Assembly: GCA_946803715.1 (NCBI GenBank)
Contig: CAMPET010000173.1
Coordinates: forward strand, 76,548 to 140,547
Length of the DNA: 64,000 nt
Direction of reading: 5' to 3'
Source: Beroe ovata
Lineage: Eukaryota > Ctenophora > Nuda > Beroida > Beroidae
Shown here: piece after piece, positions 47,801 to 64,000 of the stretch
Layout: every line of letters starts with the position of its first letter
How positions within the stretch are numbered: the stretch's first letter is position 1
Translations under genes and position numbers: made by a program
Notes under the pieces: generated by a model
The model's database searches: none
What the model saw: only the letters and a program-made list of their open reading frames with translations
What the model was told of the DNA's origin: nothing

Positions 47801-49136
47801 TGTACAATGTGTAATATGTACAGTGTACATATGACAGTCCATAAGGACCTAGGGTATCTATTTTATCATGAAAATCGTCGGTACAATAAAAGAATTATGA
47901 AACTGTCCATCACGTAAGTTTGTTGGAAGAACTCACACGAAAGAGAAAAATCCCTGCCCATTATTACGACCCGAATCGATGTGATGATGATATCATTCGT
48001 TCATATCCTACCCATATCATAACACAAGATGAAATCATGTATGTCTCAACTCTCAACAATATTCGTTACTCACGTGACTTTCCATTTGGGAGAAGCACAC
48101 TGACAACATTTGTGTCAGGGTTGCTTTCGCTGTTGCGCTGTTAACACTGTTCTTGGTAAAGAGATTAATGTTGTAGCAACACCGGATCGCTGTTAACAGT
48201 GCCATTTCGTGTACTTCACACGTCTGACTTGATACTGCTGTTAACAGAGCCTGGAAGACATAGTTAATTGAAACAAGTCTCACATTCATCCACGTGATCG
48301 ATCAGACGAATTACTTCGGGAGGTAACTAAAATCGCTTAACATGCATCTTACAGTCTCATTGTAACAAATCAGTACCTTGATAATTTGGAGCTCCACATC
48401 AGGATCCGTGTTCACCCCGTGGAATGCTTCGCAGATTGTCTCAATAACCGTGTCTATCAGCTTCTTTTTAGGATTGTCCACATCTTGAGACTCGCCAGTC
48501 AGCTGACCGTACGCTATCAATTTCTGAAAATTAGTTCAGCTTTTCTAAGTGCGAAATATATAGTCCGTAAACATAGACTGATAAGAATTCTCAGGCAGTG
48601 AAAGCAAAAGTTTTACCCCCTGTTATGATGTGTAAGAAATAGGATCCTACCTGCAGACAGTCTAGTGCAGTGCTGACAATGCGAGGTGACCTCGACCTAC
48701 ATGCCAGCTGGAATGGTTTGAAGTAGTCATCAGCTAGAATCACTCCCGCCTCGGGTAGATGATGCGAAGTCTCGCTGTGAAAGAGAAACTAGAAAGTGAT
48801 TGCAATCACTTGAAGTGTATCAAGTCTATAACTATTGTTATACCATATTGGTTGTAATATCAAACTCTATAAGTCTATAGTAGTTCTAACCTTCCACTAT
48901 CTTTGAGACTTTCCTTGAGAACCCCTGAAACAGATATCATCATGAAAATACGGTATGAAATATCAAGACATCACCTTCCACATCATCAAAGTCAATCTCG
49001 GGCACTCACGTAGTTTTTCTTCACATTCTTCTTTGATTTCAGAGTTGTAGTTCTTTCTTATTTCCCTGTCAGATAGGATCTTTTCCAGGGCTTTTTGAAG
49101 GAACATCTTGAATATTCTGTTATCTGAGTTGGCCAT
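20893..49136 (-). CDS. ARFGEF: ARFGEF1/2 (BIG-type Sec7 Arf guanine exchange factor), about 36 exons
   Basis: Brefeldin A-inhibited exchange factor that loads GTP on class I Arfs at the trans-Golgi/endosomes. Start [20 protein letters not shown] at 49136. Approximate exons: 49136-49010, 48926-48891, 48775-48652, 48530-48377, 48250-48070 (DCB); 45190-44959, 44870-44770, 44680-44445 (acidic linker); 44323-44203, 43618-43510, 43336-43219, 43116-43009, 42900-42805, 42630-42475 (HUS); 42321-42168; 42045-41912; Sec7 37369-37042 and 36948-36778, with the catalytic glutamate in [17 protein letters not shown]1-4 35922-35765, 35560-35432, 35302-35138, 33080-32958, 32804-32636, 34022-33942 (out of order, see findings), 30542-30424, 30127-29985, 29667-29534, 29250-29140, 28993-28863, 28755-28628, 28432-28240, 28148-27957, 27542-27376, 22390-22252, 21336-21197, 21036-20893. 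The exon for ISQLELAQLIG was not found and may lie in the gap at 34937. Five other genes lie in its introns. Confidence 0.9.
22540..23796 (+). CDS. Divergent rhodopsin-like GPCR 1, single exon
   Basis: Seven-transmembrane receptor of 418 residues, ATG at 22540 (MAEEDSD), preceded by an acceptor-like gttcag at 22524-22529. TM1 carries the GN motif (LGNSLVFTF), TM2 the conserved Asp ([10 protein letters not shown]), and TM3 ends [12 protein letters not shown], so the E/DRY arginine is kept but its acid is replaced by Thr. TM6 has FVVCNGI instead of FxxCWxP, and TM7 [15 protein letters not shown] is an NPxxY variant. An unusually long second extracellular loop (about residues 190-270) separates TM4 and TM5. 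Ligand unknown. It lies within the 5 kb ARFGEF intron 27375-22391 in opposite orientation, 2 kb from a paralog. Confidence 0.8.
   Translation: MAEEDSDSAARERNVAEMMGLGIQYLKYTFREQDVPWGVTMTTLFITMALFCFLGNSLVFTFNRRKAKETVPLMYTLLSFTDVMVGIGAVLCAICLILYLTMDMQDIEMSYVHPAVPGFCYMSYFLFSISVRMSIFMNILISVTRTIMIRDPFRKVEKFRICIVTAIYFVSWFCITIFETTKIEKVHIEEHWNTYYADESVLSAEDKMNRKQTLYFWYYIFVSIDGFHVSETIMNGLPLSLKEFEEGSQNIGVRFILSREGAPVITFFFFVYSLPVIIAVICLVIQAALLKKPSDKKAVGMRNVSNHNEHVTMTIILLTLLFVVCNGITLAYCGTQASIRDFHETQSVPSDDATIMSFYRVMVVFQNFMPLLNSTFSPVILIYRSGALRQYAMDHVIVKLSRWATRFTDGRETVVHEQ
23960..25002. other. Spacer between the two nested GPCR genes
   Basis: AT-rich ARFGEF intron sequence with no exon recognised. It presumably contains the promoter of GPCR 2 and ends at the TIR element at 25003. 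Confidence 0.5.
25003..25545. mobile_element. 543-bp MITE-like element with TA target duplication
   Basis: Terminal inverted repeats: CAGGGTGTGTCAAAAAAGTG at 25003 and its near-complement ending CACACCCTG at 25545, about 27 bp with one or two mismatches. The element is flanked by TA on both sides (25001-25002 and 25546-25547). The TA duplication and CAGGGTG ends fit the Tc1/mariner superfamily. Internal sequence has no transposase; short frames on both strands look spurious. It is upstream of GPCR 2 inside the ARFGEF intron. A non-autonomous element is the best reading. Confidence 0.8.
25885..27195 (+). CDS. Divergent rhodopsin-like GPCR 2, single exon
   Basis: Paralog of the receptor at 22540, 436 residues from the ATG at 25885 ([12 protein letters not shown]); a longer reading from 25843 lacks an ATG. 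Shared features: [10 protein letters not shown] before TM1, [29 protein letters not shown] in TM2, [12 protein letters not shown] after TM3, [11 protein letters not shown] in TM6 and [15 protein letters not shown] in TM7. The DRY acid is again absent (LVRT). The extracellular loop before TM5 is long. Same strand as GPCR 1 and opposite to the host ARFGEF gene. Function unknown beyond receptor class; the pairing indicates tandem duplication followed by strong divergence. Confidence 0.8.
   Translation: MEHSTVLSRMDDVRADLASAEQHTSPQSHVTDRFEGLHAEFMEFYAFYLKYSYRSEDVPWGVLMIVLFIFMISLCVLMNTLVFTFYKTKANEIVAFVYTILSFSDILVAFGGCFTATTLVIYLSMNLRTARMSYVNKALEMMCYATFFLSAITIRMSILLSTILTLVRTIMICNPFTAFKKEAIYVLILVVAAIWVFLISGEIYVTHEIIEAEWAKFLQNLPNFDEEDMKNRKQILYMWYFIFTSLAGNYHFIHFLGDTLPYSVGLHGDSVPNSYHIEELAEKVCGYVMFSITFIIPSIIAIVCLIIQAFALHKSAISGVNNRNKDVTHTIILLTVVFLLCNSATVIFCSLAAYTSIFALEDEAVKDDREIMTFYRLTFVFQQLLPLVNSTLSPLILICRGEALKTFVKEVAREVRGIPPSATVAGSASNFMEAKM
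30296..30372. repeat. 18-bp minisatellite in an ARFGEF intron
   Basis: The unit CCCCACTCACTCCCCAGT recurs about four times with small changes (CCGGA, CCGA) in the intron following the exon that ends near 30424. It produces spurious Pro-Leu-Thr or Glu-Trp-Gly frames. Confidence 0.85.
31188..32529 (-). CDS. Papain-family cysteine protease with Gly-Asp linker and Cys-rich C-terminal region
   Basis: C1A-type peptidase. I29-like propeptide (FNEAYDKF through [18 protein letters not shown]), then a catalytic domain with oxyanion Gln and active Cys ([14 protein letters not shown]), [10 protein letters not shown], active His ([10 protein letters not shown]) and Asn ([19 protein letters not shown]). 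After the catalytic domain comes a [11 protein letters not shown] repeat of about 20 residues, then a Cys-rich region ([26 protein letters not shown]) ending [15 protein letters not shown]. That tail is not granulin-like and I do not recognise it. The first residues after the n at 32530 come from a wrongly joined contig. In the corrected contig order, sequence left-adjacent at 33155 can read AANSLS into the frame after a tttctaag acceptor, the likely end of a signal peptide; the signal exon is not identified. It is nested in an ARFGEF intron on the same strand. Confidence 0.8.
32531..33153. other. Contig B, bounded by single n, probably misplaced
   Basis: Lies between n at 32530 and n at 33154. 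It carries two ARFGEF exons on the minus strand (33080-32958, [15 protein letters not shown]; 32804-32636, ending GDHFNK). Its left end is exactly a 33-bp sequence complementary to 34065-34097. It should lie to the right of contig C. Confidence 0.7.
33155..34936. other. Contig C, bounded by single n, probably misplaced
   Basis: Carries ARFGEF exon 34022-33942 ([20 protein letters not shown]...), which must follow the FNK exon of contig B in the transcript. Reading in minus direction it wrongly precedes contig B. It also holds most of a TIR-bounded element starting at 34065 and a GT repeat. Confidence 0.7.
34065..34936. mobile_element. Left part of a TIR element split by contig misordering
   Basis: A 33-bp repeat at 34065-34097 (starting CAATTGACCCGGAACTTTTG) has its perfect reverse complement at 32531-32563. 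In the corrected order the two form terminal repeats of an element of about 0.9 kb inside one ARFGEF intron, with AATT at both outer edges. Internal sequence includes GGTAGGTACCTGA repeats and a GT microsatellite at about 34277-34312. No transposase was recognised. Confidence 0.55.
36090..36180 (+). repeat. Dispersed repeat copy 1
   Basis: The segment around GAGCGTCCAAAAATACTTAG is about three quarters identical over about 85 bp to 59440-59520 in a CAD intron (CAGCGTCCAAAAATGCGTTA). Both are intronic, in different genes, so this is an interspersed repeat of unknown type. Confidence 0.65.
37944..39317 (-). CDS. PAN/sushi-like type I membrane protein, paralog 2
   Basis: Single-exon protein of 457 residues. 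Signal peptide [20 protein letters not shown]; Cys-rich PAN/apple-like region (about 65-150: [32 protein letters not shown]); the [19 protein letters not shown] junction; a central beta-rich domain (about 155-300) ending [12 protein letters not shown]; a membrane-proximal sushi/CCP-like module ([32 protein letters not shown]); then a transmembrane helix ([20 protein letters not shown]) and a 35-residue cytoplasmic tail. A strong acceptor (tttttctctcccag) ends 7 nt before the ATG. It is nested in the 4.5 kb ARFGEF intron upstream of the Sec7 exon. Role unknown; the architecture suggests surface recognition or adhesion. Confidence 0.75.
   Translation of the reverse strand: MMFTITLATSVILTSYCITGVTSYADDIIPPTSPSPTNSLLSTSNPDNDDQNQIIPFSHYTELHHECFDHGMSVNPRSAATISKVFTAESLVDCWTYCRATRLCSVIAFQYTDGECILVLGGTADRRLSFRRRNFQVSALRGCLECVGEVIDVIRASQSTGIQIASMYEPDWCLTVKDPTGITASSYWESSDNVTSQAHEYTTEWAQCHNATIWKFTQTVYKGKGVISISIYGTNWSMEWMQSTSAVATTSLIRVVPTRVSENQGFTLHRNTQDPPDKPPLCVYDIFPMGRSKTLLIPESHRAIAEAISMVEMKRPTSSKEKSCREDKIGVKNARVVIKPGNPPFHLPGSLVTVLCNLGYGVKSMNYSSYQVVRCENGRANAKPCTLIFKTVETDEDPLNNTVFFFLSMVLSILVILFFVTELRRIVQARSTNIQNGSDNNSTFMVTSNDVQTTRCE
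39484..40141. other. Spacer between the two nested PAN/sushi-like genes
   Basis: About 650 bp of AT-rich ARFGEF intron with no exon recognised. It must contain the 3' UTR of paralog 1 and the promoter of paralog 2. Confidence 0.5.
40142..41422 (-). CDS. PAN/sushi-like type I membrane protein, paralog 1
   Basis: Single-exon protein of 426 residues from the ATG at 41422 ([17 protein letters not shown] signal peptide). Same plan as the gene at 39317: PAN-like region ([27 protein letters not shown]), the hallmark [15 protein letters not shown], a central domain with SLWRMKR and [15 protein letters not shown], a sushi-like module ([34 protein letters not shown]), the membrane helix [20 protein letters not shown] and a very short tail. 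Cysteines are conserved while most other residues differ, indicating an old tandem duplication with fast divergence. Same strand as the host ARFGEF. No known named family was recognised for the whole protein. Confidence 0.75.
   Translation of the reverse strand: MIRLTIFSTVALFLITAQQDIVTDRTTTLSRENEKSMTHIGNSNTPISSSTSSPFPLQDHRVLNEKCLRVDLAPSSHPAPVLSFATNNFETCRQYCSYLLTCDVIFYQYATRNCSLYTSETSLLRAVGSMMPTVVSTRECLDCLGNEVVDVVMGSRRTGFKIVNARRECLLGTGIQFSHITVIRVHDNKVSCEKCYRVVWGSCEKASLWRMKRSGVNGQDLIQISLLGSKMSLQWYRMYVEYALVYLTTTNETKYQMFSLDESSDAKDFNFPKCKFDIGGPPGTYWLPVTRSDGFSNDSLSDLRFDLPHEGEKCAVEGQNFENAVLSNDNQFPFLLPGSTIPVICNGGFGVASLNFTSYQEVACEGGKVAPEPCSPIISVTASEKLKAWTWSNDWFFMLSMVLLFILFVIICDSIKTRMYSTANGE
45528..46052. 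repeat. Long direct repeat, copy 1 (about 525 bp)
   Basis: Begins TGTATCGATACATGAACAGG and ends GGACCGAATTATT. Nearly identical to 46384-46928 with small indels. Lies in the 2.9 kb ARFGEF intron between the DCB exons and the acidic-linker exons. Confidence 0.9.
46053..46383 (-). mobile_element. Fragment of a non-LTR retrotransposon reverse transcriptase C-terminus
   Basis: The minus strand reads [20 protein letters not shown] followed by [20 protein letters not shown] and a short tail to a stop at about 46123. AAKLWNxLP followed by a SFK-x-FL helix is the conserved end of ORF2 in many CR1/jockey/RTE-like elements. Only this end is present, so it is a 5'-truncated dead copy. It sits exactly between two copies of a 0.5 kb direct repeat; a single n lies at 46353. 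Confidence 0.7.
46384..46928. repeat. Long direct repeat, copy 2 (about 545 bp)
   Basis: Second copy of the 45528 repeat with a few substitutions and short insertions (for example TTAATG near 46426 and CTATCAAG near 46655). Confidence 0.9.
47035..47542. repeat. (GT)n microsatellite with a 470-bp N gap
   Basis: GT repeat on both sides of N at 47051-47520, within the same ARFGEF intron. TGTACA-rich sequence follows at about 47755-47830. Confidence 0.9.
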
Positions 49137-49403
49137 CACCAACCATTTCAGGACATCACTAGCTCTTTTAGAGAGGGACAGTTATGTCATTATTTTGGTT
49201 TGCTTAATTTTGTATAAACTTAACAGTTATATGCACAACACAGAAACAAAGACTTCCTCTGTTCAATTATGAACAACTTAATGATAACATAGCAATGGAT
49301 AAATTCTCAATATAAACAGTAATTAATAGACAACTTGTCCAACTAATACTTTTGACTCTGTTATATACGTCTTTAATTCAAATAAGCAGATGAACTTAAG
49401 AAT

Positions 49404-50147
49404 TCACTTCTTTTTCCTTCTCTTAGGAGGCTGAGCATACTTAGCTTCAAGTTGAGAAAAGAATGAGTCCATGTTTTTATTTCTTTCTTCCTGTCTGAGA
49501 GTTATTGCTTTAAACAGATCATCTTCTCCCAAATCATTTTTATGTTGTTCTGCTTCCTTTGCTTCTTTCTTACCTTTTTGTTCTCGCTTCTTTCTCTTTT
49601 TAGGATTCTCTTTTGAATAAATCTGGTAAGACTTAACTTCTTTCCTTGAGATGAGGTCATCTATGATCATCCTTATTCTATCCTCTTCATCAAACTTTAC
49701 AAGCATTATGTTGTCCATAATCATGTCCATATCACCCTTGAATTTAGTATAAAACTCCTTAATGTCATTCCTTTCCTCAAGGCTTCCTTTGTACTCTTTT
49801 TCAAATGACACTATATCATCCACTGTCACTTTTCGGAATAACTCTCTCCAATAAGCAGACCATTCATCTGCTGACTTCTCTGACAAATTCTCCTCTGGAG
49901 TGAGTGTTCCAAACTTGTCATATTCAGAGCGCCTGTCCTTATCTGATAGTAAGGTATAAATCTGGTGCAGAAGCTGAAATTTGACAGTGAAGTCTTCCTT
50001 ATCATTGGACTGGCGATCAGGATGAAGTTCTAACGCTCTTTTATAATATGCTTTCTTGATAGCACCTGATGTAACTCCTTTATCTATACCCAAAATCTCA
50101 TACAAGTTTGAAGTTCCAAATGTAACAACTAGGTCTTCTTCGATCAT
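49404..50147 (-). CDS. DNAJC9: DNAJC9-like J-domain histone co-chaperone
   Basis: Human DNAJC9 is an HSP70 co-chaperone that also binds H3-H4. This is a single exon of 247 residues (human 260) from the ATG at 50147. The J domain lies near the N-terminus (FGTSNLYEILGIDKG, HPD in LELHPDRQ, LLSDKDRRSEYDKFG). Then DNAJC9-type conserved blocks follow: WSAYWRELFRKVTVDDI, FEKEYKGSLEE, FKGDMDMIMDNIM and RIRMIIDDLISRKEVKSY. A Lys/Glu-rich C-terminal region ends FFSQLEAKYAQPPKRRKKK. Upstream codons in the frame start from TTG and are not used. An acceptor-like tgacatag ends 2 nt before the ATG. It is head to head with CAD and directly downstream of ARFGEF's start on the same strand. Confidence 0.9.
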   Translation of the reverse strand: MIEEDLVVTFGTSNLYEILGIDKGVTSGAIKKAYYKRALELHPDRQSNDKEDFTVKFQLLHQIYTLLSDKDRRSEYDKFGTLTPEENLSEKSADEWSAYWRELFRKVTVDDIVSFEKEYKGSLEERNDIKEFYTKFKGDMDMIMDNIMLVKFDEEDRIRMIIDDLISRKEVKSYQIYSKENPKKRKKREQKGKKEAKEAEQHKNDLGEDDLFKAITLRQEERNKNMDSFFSQLEAKYAQPPKRRKKK

Positions 50148-51004
50148 TGCTATGTCAGGCAAAACTTCCAAAAGCTATTAACAATAAATATAAAGTGGAA
50201 ATGTACACAAATTGGTATTCAGGAATATTGAATATAGTGTCCATTTGAGTGTAACAAACTACTTCATAATTGTTCTTAAGGAAAACTTTGCTGTTTATGA
50301 GCAGTGTGCAGCTTACACACGCAATAACTGGTCATATACTATGTAGTTGAAAATTAAATTATTGAAGTTGAATATATACATTCTACCTGAGTATCTAACA
50401 TTTGTTTCTCGCGCGATTTCAATCACGCAATCACAGCCGATGGATGCGCGCGCAATAACAGTGGTATCAAATGAAACAGTTTATATGTTCACGTTTATGC
50501 GCAGCGCACCATTTGTTTTACATTTTACTTTAGCTTTTTCATTTGTCCATTTGATATGTTGCGTTGTGAAGACTAAAAATGAATGTTGCACTCGCGCAGT
50601 GCGGGCGGAAATTATTTGGGTCGAACGCCGCGCGCGAAAAACACTCAATTGAGCAAATAGCATTTCGCAAGTGCGGGAAGAAGTAAAATTATTTACAAAA
50701 AATGTGCACTCCTGTCACCGCGAACGTGACCATGTGCGCGCTCAGCTGCCGCGTTTTTGATTTTCCTCTGTGAATATTTTGCGGATTATTACGGTCACGC
50801 GACTCGGAAACATCGTAAGTTTTCAATTGTAAGTTTTTTAGGCAAATCAGAATTTGTTTATTTAATTGTTGTTATTTCTCTGTTGGTTATCTGACTGTAT
50901 CTACAACTAAATCTTAAATTGTATCATGAAATGTGTTCTTACCATTATTTACAAATTATTCCATATTTATCCCTAACCACTGAAACTTTTAAGTCACCGA
51001 TTTG
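50148..51004. promoter_or_regulatory. Shared upstream region of DNAJC9 and CAD
   Basis: 857 bp between divergent start codons. A CpG-rich core at about 50405-50770 has many GCGC/CGCG steps (for example ATGCGCGCGCAATAACAG and ACGCCGCGCGCGAAAA) in AT-rich surroundings. A bidirectional promoter is the simplest reading. Both genes serve proliferating cells (nucleotide synthesis, histone supply), so co-regulation would make sense; this is inference. Confidence 0.5.
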
Positions 51005-63894
<12,890 letters not shown>

Positions 63895-64000
63895 GTAAGT
63901 GATAGCAACAATCCCTACTCGGTAATGAGGGTCTATAATTAGGGAGTCATTTGTGATATCATTTACTGATTGATCGACAGTTTTGATCGACAGAATTACA

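Overview
This is nuclear DNA from an early-branching animal. It carries animal-type intron-rich genes (CAD with fused GATase-CPSase-DHOase, ARFGEF1/2, PHKB, MESD, SMYD4, DNAJC9), dinucleotide microsatellites, N-filled assembly gaps and single n contig joins. Small introns, divergent rhodopsin-like GPCRs, many genes inside introns of other genes and possible trans-splice acceptors would fit a ctenophore. That placement is inference. No prokaryotic, organellar or CRISPR feature is seen.

Layout. 1-9.9 kb is mostly non-coding: microsatellites, an orphan UBA-like exon pair near 3.3-3.7 kb, a CpG-rich fold-back sequence at 6.0-7.1 kb, short tandem repeats and a CACGTG cluster. MESD (minus, 16021 to 9919) has five coding exons; its 5 kb third intron contains a single-exon SMYD4-like gene (plus) and a PIM-like kinase (minus). 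PHKB (minus, 19820 to 16462) has four exons. A 28 kb ARFGEF1/2 (BIG-type Arf GEF) gene (minus, 49136 to 20893, about 36 exons) holds five other genes in its introns: two paralogous GPCRs (plus), a papain-type protease (minus) and two paralogous PAN/sushi-like type I membrane proteins (minus). DNAJC9 (minus) is head to head with CAD (plus, 51005 to beyond the window end; 35 exons visible). Two CAD introns each contain one member of a pair of small secreted proteins, in opposite orientations.

The host genes are conserved housekeeping genes: pyrimidine synthesis, TGN/endosome Arf activation, glycogen control and LRP folding. Most guests are single-exon secreted or membrane proteins present as two divergent paralogs. 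ARFGEF exon order shows that two small contigs (32531-33153 and 33155-34936) are swapped in this assembly; a perfect 33-bp inverted repeat supports the corrected order.

Coordinates of spliced genes come from matching translated exons to remembered family sequences and checking GT/GC-AG sites by eye. No database search was run.
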